64,000 bases of DNA from Hyphomicrobiales bacterium (GTDB taxonomy: Bacteria; Pseudomonadota; Alphaproteobacteria; Rhizobiales; Rhizobiaceae), in assembly GCA_900469345.1 (NCBI GenBank), contig UBWZ01000002.1:797579-861578 (forward strand), read 5' to 3'. The number at the start of each line of letters is the position of its first letter. Within the stretch, counting starts at the first letter, position 1. The notes beneath the pieces are model-generated. The model was not told the DNA's origin, did not search any database, and saw only the letters and a list, made by a program, of their open reading frames with translations. Positions 17,993 through 28,607 of the stretch are shown here, piece by piece. Made by a program: the position numbers and the translations under genes.

Positions 17993-18882
17993 CAGCGTAT
18001 GGCTCCTGGATAGAGCTGAGCGGCAAGCGAGCGGGCCGCCTGCGGCGTACGCGGACCAAACCCGAGCAGCAGAAGGCCGTCCATCGAGAGGAGCGCTTTA
18101 TCGGCGGCCGCAGGCGTCGTCTGCATGGCGGGCAGCGCGAACACCTTTTCCGGTGTGACCGGATGGCTTGGACTGGTCGACATGGCCAGAATGACGTCCG
18201 GCTGTGCCGCGATGACGGCCTCGTCCGACATCGGCTTGTAACCGCGGATGCCGGGCGCCGCATTGATGCCGCCGGCGAGTTCGATGATCGCACCGGCCGC
18301 GGTATCGGCGCCGCCGGCCATCACCCGACCGTTGGAAAGCGACAGCACGAACAGAACCTTCTTCCTCGCCGCAGGGATGGCGGCCACTTCCGTCGCAAGC
18401 TTTGCAAGCTCCTGCTCGGTGGTCGCGGCCAATGCCTCGGCCTGCTGCGAAAGCCCGACGGCAGCACCGACGGCGCGGATTTTCGTGCCGATCATGCCGG
18501 CGTCGGGCGGTGTCGGAATGACGACGACCGGGATCTCGCTGGCCTTCAGGATGTCGATCACAGGCGGTGGTCCGGAGCCCTCCTCCATCAGGATCAGATC
18601 CGGCTTCTCGGCAAGAATGCCCTCGGCGGACAGCGCCCGCATGTAGCCGACATCGGGCTTGTCCAGGGCCCGCGACGGAAACGTGCTAGTCGAATCGCGC
18701 GCGACGATTCGGCCCTCGCCCCCCAGATCATAGAGGATTTCCGTTATGGTACCGCCGACCGCAACGATCCTCTGCGCACCCGGATTGGCCGTATCGGAAG
18801 CGCCGGCCGCTGTCCCCAGCAGTGCTGCGCCAAAAACTGTCAGAGCCGCCCGTAGGAGGCTTAATCGCCAGAATTGCACCAT
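17992..18882 (-). CDS. hmuT: Periplasmic heme-binding protein HmuT
   Basis: A 296-residue binding protein with a signal peptide (WRLSLLRAALTVFGAALLGTAAGAS). Its mature region is of the cobalamin/heme-binding class III fold: RIVAVGGTITEILYDLG, DSTSTFP, KPDVGYMRALSAEGILAEKPDLIL and a conserved Tyr (the HmuT heme-ligand type residue) in the KPDVGYM segment. The start at 18882 follows AGAAAGAGGTTGGGACC. The chaperone gene hmuS and receptor gene hmuR, common partners upstream, are not here. Confidence 0.92.
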   Translation of the reverse strand: MVQFWRLSLLRAALTVFGAALLGTAAGASDTANPGAQRIVAVGGTITEILYDLGGEGRIVARDSTSTFPSRALDKPDVGYMRALSAEGILAEKPDLILMEEGSGPPPVIDILKASEIPVVVIPTPPDAGMIGTKIRAVGAAVGLSQQAEALAATTEQELAKLATEVAAIPAARKKVLFVLSLSNGRVMAGGADTAAGAIIELAGGINAAPGIRGYKPMSDEAVIAAQPDVILAMSTSPSHPVTPEKVFALPAMQTTPAAADKALLSMDGLLLLGFGPRTPQAARSLAAQLYPGAIR

Positions 18883-19044
18883 GGTCCCAACCTCTTTCTT
18901 GCCTGTTCGGGCGAGCGGATGGCATGATCCGATATGCCCCTGCTCAGATAACTTGAGTTGACTAGACAGGTTTTTTCCGCTTTTCAAGAAGCGCACAAAA
19001 GATATCTTGAGTCAGACGGGCAAGTTTATGAAGGGATTGCAATC

Positions 19045-19389
19045 ATGTATATCGCGATGAACCGTTTCCGGGTCGTGCCGGGTTACGAAGAGGCATTCGA
19101 GGCGATGTGGCGCGGCCGTCAGGGACGGCTTGCCGAGATGCCGGGTTACATCGAATTCCACATGCTGAGGGGCCCCAAGGCGGAAGATCACACCCTCTAT
19201 GCAAGCCATACGGTGTGGGCGAGCTTTGAAGACTTCCAGACCTGGACGAAGTCCGAGCAGTTCCGCGCCGCCCACGCCAAGGCCGGCGAAAACCGCGGCC
19301 AGATCGAGTACCTTTCCGGGCCGCAGTTCGAGGGGTTTGAAGTGATCATCCACGAGGACAAGCATGGCGCCCGCGCCAACGCGGCGTGA
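19045..19389 (+). CDS. Antibiotic biosynthesis monooxygenase (ABM) domain, IsdG/HmuQ-like heme oxygenase
   Basis: A 114-residue ferredoxin-like ABM protein divergent from hmuT. It has IAMNRFRVVPGYEEAFEAMW, then PGYIEFHMLRG, ASHTVWASFEDFQTWTKSE with the conserved Trp, and HAKAG where IsdG-family heme monooxygenases carry the heme-ligating His. Together with neighbours this points to heme degradation to release iron (IsdG/HmuD/HmuQ class). The site AAGGGATTGCAATC precedes the ATG. Related ABM proteins with other roles exist, so the assignment rests mainly on context. Confidence 0.8.
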   Translation: MYIAMNRFRVVPGYEEAFEAMWRGRQGRLAEMPGYIEFHMLRGPKAEDHTLYASHTVWASFEDFQTWTKSEQFRAAHAKAGENRGQIEYLSGPQFEGFEVIIHEDKHGARANAA

Positions 19390-19397
19390 GGTCGGCT

Positions 19398-19922
19398 ATG
19401 ACCATGAGTGACATCGACGCTCCGGCGCGCCGCGAGCGCGCCCTGGCGGCGCTTGCTGAGAAGCCCGATGGGGTCGTGGAGGCGATTGCGAGCGCGGCGA
19501 ACGTGGCTCCTGCGGAAATACTCGACCTTCTGCCGCACGGCGCAGCGATCACCGCAGGCGCCAGCGAGTTCGAAGCGATCTGGTCGGATATGTCCGGCTG
19601 GGGCCAGATCCTGTTCATCGTCCATACGGACGATATCGTCCTGGAGGCAGAAGGCTCGTTGCCGCCCGGATCGGAAGGCCACGGCTGGTTCAACATCCAT
19701 GGCGATAGCCCGATCGGCGGCCATATCCGCAAAAATAATTGCGCCGCGATCACCTTCGTCGATCGCGACTTCCACGGGCGTCGATCCTGCTCCGTCTGGT
19801 TCATGAACCTCAACGGATCGGCGATATTCAAGGTCTTCGTAAAACGCGACGCGTCCCGCGAACTCATCGCCGGCCAACTGCAGTTGTTCGAAGCCCTGCG
19901 ACAGCGTTACGTCATCGCCTGA
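19398..19922 (+). CDS. hutX: Heme utilisation carrier protein HutX
   Basis: A 174-residue cytosolic protein of the HutX/HugX family. It has a helical N-terminus (ALAEKPDGVVEAIASAANV) and a core with GWGQILFIVHTDDIVLE, then GHGWFNIHGDSPIGGHI and SVWFMNLNGSAIFKVFV. HutX-like proteins bind heme and hand it to HutZ-type degrading enzymes. It starts eight bases after the ABM gene stop, so the pair forms an operon opposite hmuTUV. GTGAGGTCGGCT precedes the ATG. Confidence 0.88.
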   Translation: MTMSDIDAPARRERALAALAEKPDGVVEAIASAANVAPAEILDLLPHGAAITAGASEFEAIWSDMSGWGQILFIVHTDDIVLEAEGSLPPGSEGHGWFNIHGDSPIGGHIRKNNCAAITFVDRDFHGRRSCSVWFMNLNGSAIFKVFVKRDASRELIAGQLQLFEALRQRYVIA

Positions 19923-19962
19923 GACCGGGCCTGAGACCGGGCTTTAAAGCGGAGAGCCGGAG

Positions 19963-20151
19963 CTAGTCCTTGCTGACGTGCTCCGGCTTGCCCTTACGCT
20001 TGGTCGAGGCCATCGCGTCGAGCTCCTTCTCGCTCATGGATTTCTCCATGCTCTTCGAAGCACCCTTGAGGTCGCTTTTCTTGATGTCGCCGCGCTTGGC
20101 GGCAAGAGCTGCCCCTGCTGCTTTCTGCTGCGCCTGGGATTTGGCTGGCAT
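19963..20151 (-). CDS. DUF3008 family small protein
   Basis: A 62-residue basic hydrophilic protein beginning MPAKSQAQQKAAGAAL, the diagnostic DUF3008 start, and continuing with KKSDLKGASKSM and ASTKRKGKPEHV. ACAGGAGGAAGGAC is a strong ribosome binding site. DUF3008 proteins are small, widespread in rhizobia and of unknown function. A possible weak EcfG-type promoter (GGAAC at 20205-20209 on the minus strand, 17 bases, GATT) faces this gene. Confidence 0.8.
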   Translation of the reverse strand: MPAKSQAQQKAAGAALAAKRGDIKKSDLKGASKSMEKSMSEKELDAMASTKRKGKPEHVSKD

Positions 20152-20222
20152 GTCCTTCCTCCTGTTTGTCGTTGCAAAGATCCAATCTCCGCGCCGCCGT
20201 TTTGGTTCCGAGGAGCGCCAGC

Positions 20223-20248
20223 GGAACTTCTCGACCGACCTGTGGGTT
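20223..20248 (+). promoter_or_regulatory. EcfG-type stress promoter (near match)
   Basis: GGAAC, 17 bases, GGTT, upstream of the 85-residue acidic protein at 20296. The consensus of the general stress sigma factor EcfG/RpoE2 is GGAAC-N16/17-CGTT; one -10 base differs. Confidence 0.6.
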
Positions 20249-20295
20249 GTCATGACCAACGCCGCAGACATGCGGGCAGCCTGGAAGGAACCATC

Positions 20296-20553
20296 ATGGC
20301 CGAAGAACGCAACGTAAATCAGGAAGGCGAATCCGCTCGTTTCGAGCAGGAAGGCCGCGAGCGCGTCGAAGACGCACTTCACGCCAACGTGGATTCCACC
20401 AACCTGGAAGCCGTGAAGGAGGCTGCCCGTCTGGGCGGCGGCGACACCTATCTGGTGAAGTCCGACATGGAAGACAGTGACGACCGCTCCGATACCGACC
20501 AGCCAGATGGTCGTCCTAGCCCGATGGCAAACGCTGACAATCAGGAACGCTGA
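20296..20553 (+). CDS. Small acidic hydrophilic protein, likely stress-induced
   Basis: An 85-residue protein with no hydrophobic segment. Its N-terminal half is Glu/Gln/Arg-rich and its C-terminal half Asp/Ser/Pro-rich (EDSDDRSDTDQPDG). The ATG follows CTGGAAGGAACCATC. Composition resembles hydrophilin-type protective proteins and the small proteins at 47.1 and 47.8 kb. An EcfG-like promoter lies 48 bases upstream. I do not recognise a named family. Confidence 0.7.
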   Translation: MAEERNVNQEGESARFEQEGRERVEDALHANVDSTNLEAVKEAARLGGGDTYLVKSDMEDSDDRSDTDQPDGRPSPMANADNQER

Positions 20554-20626
20554 CCGAACCCGTCAGATGCAGGGACCGGACCGAGCTGTCCGGTCCCTGC
20601 CCTATCGACGCCGGATGGAGACGCCG

Positions 20627-21496
20627 ATGACTTCCCCCGACCTTCCGCCATCAGAAGACGAACGCCAGGCGGGAGCGCATCCGGTCGAGACCATGCCGGG
20701 AATAGAGGTCAAGGCAGCGCCGACACTCGCGGATGCCGACGCCGAAGCCTTCGTGGCGGCATCTCTTGAAGAACTGGTAAATTCCCGCATTCCCTATCTC
20801 CTCGCCGGCACCTTTGCCGTCAGCGCCTACACGGGCATCAGCCGACCGACAAAGGATCTCGATATCTTCTGCAAGGCCGGCGACTACGCCCGGATTCTCG
20901 CCCACTTCAAGGAGAAGGGTTACGAGATCGAGGTCGAGGATGACCGCTGGCTTGGCAAGGTCCGCAAGGGCCGTCACTTCTTCGACGTTATCTTCGCCGG
21001 ATCGAACGGCACCATGCCGATCAGCGATACATGGTTCGACAATGCGAGCCAGATCGAGATGAACGGTCACAAGGTACGCATCATCGCGCCGACAGAACTC
21101 ATCTGGTCGAAATGCTTCGTGCAGCTGCGCCATCGCTACGACGGCGGTGACGTCGTGCACATGATCCTGCGCGCCCACGACCAGATCGACTGGCACCGGC
21201 TGCTCAACCATATGGAAGTGCACTGGGAAGTCCTGCTGATCCACCTCTTGAACTTCCGCTGGATCTATCCGACCGAGCGCGACAAGGTGCCGGACTGGCT
21301 TCTCGACGAACTTCTGGACCGGCTGAAGGCACAGCGGGCTCTGCCACTGCCGCAGATGAAGATCTGTCGCGGGCGGATGTTTAGCCGCGTCGATTTCGAG
21401 ATCGACGTCAAGGAATGGGGTTTTGCCGATGTCGGCGGCGAGGGCGAACTGCGCGACGGCGTTGACGAGACAAGTCTGGAAGGAGGTCCGGTATGA
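20627..21496 (+). CDS. Nucleotidyltransferase-fold protein, unknown function
   Basis: A 289-residue protein. After a 45-residue Asp/Glu/Pro-rich leader comes a nucleotidyltransferase core: IPYLLAGTFAVSAYTGISR, then PTKDLDIFCK (the DxD metal pair) and HFFDVIFAGSNG as the third acidic position. The C-terminal half has VHMILRAHDQIDWHRLLNH and LLNFRWIYPTERDKVP, conserved-looking helices. The fold recalls AbiEii/MNT-type enzymes, but it is fused to its own helical domain and there is no antitoxin partner. GGAG lies six bases before the ATG at 20627. The start of the phosphoesterase gene overlaps its last codon (ATGA). Confidence 0.72.
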   Translation: MTSPDLPPSEDERQAGAHPVETMPGIEVKAAPTLADADAEAFVAASLEELVNSRIPYLLAGTFAVSAYTGISRPTKDLDIFCKAGDYARILAHFKEKGYEIEVEDDRWLGKVRKGRHFFDVIFAGSNGTMPISDTWFDNASQIEMNGHKVRIIAPTELIWSKCFVQLRHRYDGGDVVHMILRAHDQIDWHRLLNHMEVHWEVLLIHLLNFRWIYPTERDKVPDWLLDELLDRLKAQRALPLPQMKICRGRMFSRVDFEIDVKEWGFADVGGEGELRDGVDETSLEGGPV

Positions 21497-22266
21497 CCGA
21501 ATTGGATATGGCAGCCAACGCCGCTGCCGGTGAGATGCACCAAGCCACCAAACCCGAAGGAACGACGCGGATTGCCGCCCTCGGCGACCTTCACGTCAAA
21601 GAGCACGGCTCGCCCTCCTACAAGGAACTGTTTGCAGAAATTTCGCAGGCCGCCGACATTCTGGTGCTGACCGGAGACCTGACGGACCTTGGAAAGCCGG
21701 TTGAAGCCGAAATACTCGCCGCCGACCTCCGGTCGTGCTCGATTCCGGTCGTCGCGGTGCTCGGCAACCACGACTACGAATGCGGCTGCGTCGAGGAAGT
21801 CACCCGCATTTTCAAGGAGGCCGGTGTCCAGCTTCTGGAGGGCCAGGCGGTCGAACTCCAGGGTGTCGGCTTTGCCGGCGTGAAGGGATTTGCAGGAGGG
21901 TTTGGCCGTCACATGCTGGGCTCGTTCGGCGAGCCGGCGATCAAGGCCATGGTCGCCGAAAGCGTCGAGGAAACCATGCGGCTCGAAAACGCCCTGCGCC
22001 AGGTTCGATCCGAACGGGCCATGGTTGTTCTCCACTACGCGCCGATCGCCGAAACCGTTGCTGGTGAGCCGCAGGAAATCTATCCGTTTCTGGGCTCGTC
22101 GCGGCTGGCCGAAACCATTGACCGCTTCCCGGTGAAGGCCGTTGTCCATGGCCACGCGCATCGCGGCACCTATGAGGGGCGTACCCCCGGCGGCGCGCCC
22201 GTTTACAACGTCGCCTCGCATATCGAGAAGCCGACGGGCCGCCCCTACGCGTTCTTCGATCTCTGA
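21493..22266 (+). CDS. Calcineurin-like metallophosphoesterase
   Basis: A 257-residue protein with the full metallophosphoesterase signature: GDLHVKEHG (D-x-H), LVLTGDLTDLG (GDxxD), VLGNHDYECG (GNHD), and late HYAPIAET and VHGHAHRG (GHxH). All metal ligands are present, so it should be an active two-metal phosphoesterase or nucleotidase, cytoplasmic by lack of a signal peptide. Its ATG overlaps the stop of the nucleotidyltransferase by four bases, implying coupled translation and related function. A nucleotide-linked modification/removal pair is an inference only. Confidence 0.85.
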   Translation: MTELDMAANAAAGEMHQATKPEGTTRIAALGDLHVKEHGSPSYKELFAEISQAADILVLTGDLTDLGKPVEAEILAADLRSCSIPVVAVLGNHDYECGCVEEVTRIFKEAGVQLLEGQAVELQGVGFAGVKGFAGGFGRHMLGSFGEPAIKAMVAESVEETMRLENALRQVRSERAMVVLHYAPIAETVAGEPQEIYPFLGSSRLAETIDRFPVKAVVHGHAHRGTYEGRTPGGAPVYNVASHIEKPTGRPYAFFDL

Positions 22267-22286
22267 GATCGAGGCTTGGCCCGCCC

Positions 22287-23684
22287 TCAGATGTGGAGGG
22301 CGTGGCCCAGAGCCTTCATCGACGCCTCCGCAAACCCCTCGGACAGCGTCGGATGGGCGTGGGTGGTGCCCGCGACGTCTTCGAGACGCGCACCCATTTC
22401 GATCGCGAGTGCAAAACCGGCTGAAAGTTCGGACACGCCGGCGCCCACCGCCTGCACGCCGAGGACAAGGTGATTGTCGGCTCTTGCGACGACGCGCACG
22501 AAACCCTCCTCGGCCGCCAATGTCATCGCCCGCCCGTTGGCCGCGAGGGGAAACATACCGGTGATGACCTCATGGCCCGCAGCCCGCGCTTCTTCGGGGG
22601 AAAGCCCCGCCGATACGATTTCCGGATCGGTAAAACAGACGGCCGGGATAACGCGCTTGTCCCAGGCGCGACGGCGACCGGCAACGATCTCCGCCACCAT
22701 CTCCCCTTGCGCCATAGCCCGGTGTGCGAGCATCGGCTCTCCCGTCACATCGCCAATCGCGTAGATGCCACGCATCGAGGTGCGGCACGGGTTGTCGATC
22801 CGGACGTATCGTCCCTCCATGTCGAGCTCGAGTTCGTCGCGGCCCCACCCTTGCGTGCGCGGCCGGCGACCGATCGTGACCAGGATCCTGTCCGCCGCGA
22901 TTTCGCGCTGTTGTCCGCCCGCGTCTTCCACCTGCAGGCCATGCCCGTCGCCCGACAAACCCTTCACCTTGGTGTCGAGCAATAGGTCCACGCCGAGCGA
23001 CGCGAGCCGCTTTGCCACGGGCTGGGTAAGCTGCTGGTCGTAGACGGGCAGGATGCGGTCGAATGCCTCGACGATCGTCACCTTCGAGCCGAGCTTGGCG
23101 AAAGCGGTGCCGAGTTCGAGACCGATATAGCCGGCACCGACCACCGCCAGCCTTGGCGGCACAGCCTCAAGCGATAGCGCCTCTGTCGAGGACAGCACCG
23201 GCCCGCCGAACGGCAAGCCCGGCAGTTCCGCCGGGGCCGACCCGGTGGCGATGACGATGCTCTCGGCCCGGATTACCTGCCGGCCCGTTTCCGTCTCCAC
23301 GTCGACCGTCTTGCCGTCGCGAAAGCGGGCCTCGCCGACCACGACCTTGACCCCCGCCTTTTTCATCAGCGCCGAGACGCCGAGCGTCAGGCGACCGGTG
23401 ATACCGTCCTTCCAGGCCATGGCCGTCTTAAGGTCGATACTCGGGCCTTCTGCCCGGATCCCCATGGGATTGCCGCCGGCCGCCATGGCGACGGTCCTGT
23501 AGAACTCGTCCGCCGCGTGGATCAGCGCCTTGGAGGGAATGCAGCCGATGTTGAGGCAGGTGCCGCCCGGCCGAGCCATGTCGACAATGGCCGTATCGAC
23601 GCCAAGCTGGGCCGCACGGATGGCGCAAACATAGCCGCCCGGGCCGGCACCGATGATAAGTAGCTTGCAGACGATGTCCTTCAT
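22287..23684 (-). CDS. lpdV: Dihydrolipoyl dehydrogenase (E3) of the branched-chain keto acid complex
   Basis: A 465-residue flavoprotein. The FAD motif GAGPGGYVCAIRAAQLG, the redox disulfide GGTCLNIGCIPSK, the NAD motif VVGAGYIGLELGTAF and the C-terminal active-site His-Glu (HAHPTLSEGFAE) are all seen. It reoxidises dihydrolipoamide on the E2 of the same operon, so it is probably the complex-specific LpdV rather than the pyruvate complex E3. It starts 12 bases after bkdB. It is the last gene of the operon and converges on the phosphoesterase gene. Confidence 0.93.
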   Translation of the reverse strand: MKDIVCKLLIIGAGPGGYVCAIRAAQLGVDTAIVDMARPGGTCLNIGCIPSKALIHAADEFYRTVAMAAGGNPMGIRAEGPSIDLKTAMAWKDGITGRLTLGVSALMKKAGVKVVVGEARFRDGKTVDVETETGRQVIRAESIVIATGSAPAELPGLPFGGPVLSSTEALSLEAVPPRLAVVGAGYIGLELGTAFAKLGSKVTIVEAFDRILPVYDQQLTQPVAKRLASLGVDLLLDTKVKGLSGDGHGLQVEDAGGQQREIAADRILVTIGRRPRTQGWGRDELELDMEGRYVRIDNPCRTSMRGIYAIGDVTGEPMLAHRAMAQGEMVAEIVAGRRRAWDKRVIPAVCFTDPEIVSAGLSPEEARAAGHEVITGMFPLAANGRAMTLAAEEGFVRVVARADNHLVLGVQAVGAGVSELSAGFALAIEMGARLEDVAGTTHAHPTLSEGFAEASMKALGHALHI

Positions 23685-23696
23685 GTGTCGTCCCCC

Positions 23697-24974
23697 TCAT
23701 GCGTCCACGAAGATCAGCGCCGGCGTCTCCAGAAGTGCCTTCAGGCGCTGTACGAAGCTTGCCGCATCCCAGCCGTCGATGACCCGGTGGTCGAAGCTCG
23801 AGGACAGGTTCATCATCTTTCGCGGCACGAACTGCATGCCGTCCCAATGGGGCCGGATCGCCAGCTTGTTGACGCCGATGATCGCCACTTCCGGATGGTT
23901 GATGACGGGGGTCGAAACGATGCCGCCCAGGGCCCCGAGCGAACTGATGGTGATGGTCGAGCCGGACAGTTCCTCCCGCTGAGCCGTCCCGTTGCGGGCG
24001 GCCTCGCCGAGACGGGCGACTTCGCGGGCGCAGTCGAAGATATCGCGCGCCTCCGCATGCCGTACCACCGGCACCACGAGCCCGGCCGGCGTTTGCGCCG
24101 CAATACCAACATGGACCCCGCCGAACTGTCGAACCACACCTGCCTCGTCATCGAAATGCGCATTGATGTCAGGCTGTTGAGCGATAGCCTTAACCATCGC
24201 CCTGATCAGGAATGGAAGAATGGTCAGTTTCGGCTGATCGGGCTTTCGGCCCTTTCCATCGGCGCCGTTGAGGCGTGCCCGCAATTCCTCGAGCGCCGTC
24301 ATGTCGACCTCCTCCACATAGGTGATGTGGGGAATGCGCGATTTTGAAAGCGCCATCCGCTCGGCGATACGCCGGCGCAGTCCCACCACCTTCACCTCGT
24401 GGATCGTTGTATCGGGGGCGGGGCCGGATGCCACCGGCTCCCGGTGCGCGCTCCTCACGAAGGCGTCGAGGTCGTCATGGGTGATGCGGCCGGCCGGCCC
24501 GGTGGCCGCCACGTGGCGCAGGTCGATGCCCGCCTCCCTGGCCTTCAGGCGAACCGCGGGCGACGCCAGGGGCCTTGCCGACTGACCTGACCTGACATCG
24601 GGAAGCGGAGCCTTTTCAGGGACTTGCGGCGAGACCTCATGTGACGCTTTAAGCGGTTGAATCAGTTTATGAGCGGGCTCAGCCGGGTCGTCAGCCGCCG
24701 GCACCTCGCCCTGTTCCTCGCGCTCGGCTTCGCCGGCGGTGCGGATCTTCAGGATCACCGTCCCGGTCGCGATCACGTCGCCGACCTCTCCGTGCCGCCA
24801 TGTGACCTCGCCATCCACCGGCGACGGTATTTCCACGGTCGCCTTGCCGGTCATCACGGCGGCAATCACCATGTCCTCGCGCACCAGGTCCCCGACATCC
24901 ACATGCCATTCGACCAGTTCCGCTTCCGCCACGCCCTCGCCGACATCCGGCAGCTTGATCATCCTCTCGACCAT
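23697..24974 (-). CDS. bkdB: Branched-chain alpha-keto acid dehydrogenase E2 (lipoamide acyltransferase)
   Basis: A 425-residue E2 with an N-terminal lipoyl domain. Its lipoylated Lys is in AVMTGKATVEIPSP, where most E2 enzymes have DKA. Then come a linker, an E3/E1-binding domain (PAVRLKAREAGIDL and AATGPAGRITHDDLDAF) and the catalytic domain ending SFDHRVIDGWDAA with the catalytic His and Asp. It transfers branched acyl groups to CoA. GGAGGCTTGAG precedes the ATG; one base separates it from the E1 beta gene. Confidence 0.93.
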   Translation of the reverse strand: MVERMIKLPDVGEGVAEAELVEWHVDVGDLVREDMVIAAVMTGKATVEIPSPVDGEVTWRHGEVGDVIATGTVILKIRTAGEAEREEQGEVPAADDPAEPAHKLIQPLKASHEVSPQVPEKAPLPDVRSGQSARPLASPAVRLKAREAGIDLRHVAATGPAGRITHDDLDAFVRSAHREPVASGPAPDTTIHEVKVVGLRRRIAERMALSKSRIPHITYVEEVDMTALEELRARLNGADGKGRKPDQPKLTILPFLIRAMVKAIAQQPDINAHFDDEAGVVRQFGGVHVGIAAQTPAGLVVPVVRHAEARDIFDCAREVARLGEAARNGTAQREELSGSTITISSLGALGGIVSTPVINHPEVAIIGVNKLAIRPHWDGMQFVPRKMMNLSSSFDHRVIDGWDAASFVQRLKALLETPALIFVDA

Positions 24975-24975
24975 C

Positions 24976-27293
<2,318 letters not shown>

Positions 27294-28424
27294 TCATGAG
27301 GCGAAGCCGCGGGCGATGATGATCTTCTGGATGTCGGACGTGCCCTCGTAGATCTGGCAGACGCGCACGTCGCGGTAGATCCGCTCAAGCGGGAAATCGG
27401 CGATATAGCCATAGCCGCCCAGTGTCTGGATTGCTGCGGAGCAGACCTTTTCCGCCATTTCGGACGCAAACAGCTTGGCCATGCAGGCCTCCGTCAGGCA
27501 GGGCGCGCCGCGATCCTTCAACCGCGCCGCATGCAGGACGAGCTGCCGCGCCGCCTCGATCTGCGTTTGCGCATCGGCCAGCCGGAACGCGACCGCCTGG
27601 TGGTCCAACAGCAGCTTGCCGAAACTCTTGCGCTGCCCGGCATAGGTCAGCGCCTCGTCGAACGCCGCCTGCGCCATGCCCACGCACTGTGCGGCGATGC
27701 CGATGCGGCCGGCCTCCAGCCCCGCAAGCGCGATCCTGAGCCCGGCGCCTTCCGCGCCGATCCGCTGACTTTCCGGAATGCGCAGGGTGTCGAACATCAG
27801 CGCCGCCGTATCGGACGCATGTTGGCCGAGCTTTTCCTCGACCTTGGAGACGAAGAAGCCCGGAACGTCGGTGGCGGTCACGAAAGCGGAAATGCCCCGT
27901 TTGCCGGCCGTCGGGTCGGTGACCGCGAAAATCACGATCGTTCCGGCGATCTTGCCCGAGGTAATGAAGATCTTCGACCCGTTGATGACGTAGTCGCCGC
28001 CGTCCCGGACGGCTCGCGTGCGGATTGCGGAGGCGTCGGATCCGGCGTCCGCCTCGGTGAGCGCAAAGGCGCCGACCTGCCGGCCTTCCGCAAGCGGACG
28101 CAGGAAAGTCTCCTTCTGCTCGTCCGAACAGAAGGTGTCGAGAAGCGAGCACACCGGCGAATTGTGGACGCTGACCAGCGTCGATACGGCCCCGTCTCCG
28201 GCGGCAAGCTCCATCAGCGCGCAGGCATAGGCGACATAGGAACAGCCGACGCCGCCCCAGGCATCGCTAGTGCGCATGCCCAGAAATCCGAGTTCGCCCA
28301 GCTGGGCCAGTACCTCGGGCTCGATCGCATGGGCCTTGTCGCGGGCGGCAGCGCCAGGTTTCAGCACCTCGCGCGCAAACTCCGCAGCCGTGGCCCGGAT
28401 GAGCTCCTCCTCATCGGTCAACAT
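27294..28424 (-). CDS. Acyl-CoA dehydrogenase, probably branched/short-chain
   Basis: A 376-residue flavoprotein. VGAFALTEADAGSDASAI and VINGSKIFITSG mark the FAD/substrate core. IQTLGGYGYIADFPLERIYRDVRVCQIYEGTSDIQK carries the C-terminal motif, with the Glu of YEGTSD at the usual short-chain catalytic base position. Its place at the head of the bkd operon suggests oxidation of isobutyryl-, 2-methylbutyryl- or isovaleryl-CoA made by that complex. No Lrp-type bkdR gene is adjacent, so the regulator is elsewhere. Confidence 0.9.
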   Translation of the reverse strand: MLTDEEELIRATAAEFAREVLKPGAAARDKAHAIEPEVLAQLGELGFLGMRTSDAWGGVGCSYVAYACALMELAAGDGAVSTLVSVHNSPVCSLLDTFCSDEQKETFLRPLAEGRQVGAFALTEADAGSDASAIRTRAVRDGGDYVINGSKIFITSGKIAGTIVIFAVTDPTAGKRGISAFVTATDVPGFFVSKVEEKLGQHASDTAALMFDTLRIPESQRIGAEGAGLRIALAGLEAGRIGIAAQCVGMAQAAFDEALTYAGQRKSFGKLLLDHQAVAFRLADAQTQIEAARQLVLHAARLKDRGAPCLTEACMAKLFASEMAEKVCSAAIQTLGGYGYIADFPLERIYRDVRVCQIYEGTSDIQKIIIARGFAS

Positions 28425-28552
28425 GCGAACATCTCCTCCTCGAAATGATCTGCATGCACGCTAGGTTAAACCCGAAGCGAGCCCTCCGCCATCGCGGTCT
28501 GCTTGCGATTTATTGCTCACTCGCGCAATTTTGTTTCGCGAGCTGCGGCGAT

Positions 28553-28577
28553 GGAACCCTGGGCTTTCAGGGCCGTT
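28553..28577 (+). promoter_or_regulatory. EcfG-type stress promoter of treZY
   Basis: Exact GGAAC-N16-CGTT, 30 bases before the treZ start codon and in the correct orientation. This puts trehalose synthesis under the general stress sigma factor, a known theme in rhizobia. Confidence 0.75.
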
Positions 28578-28607
28578 TGGCGGTCTCGTTTCATCAAGGA
28601 CTGTTTA

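Noticed and set aside
18883..19044. Iron-responsive (RirA or Irr) box between hmuT and the ABM gene
   Set aside because: No TGA-N9-TCA or TTTAGAA-type palindrome could be found by eye; only a partial TGA...ACA was seen.
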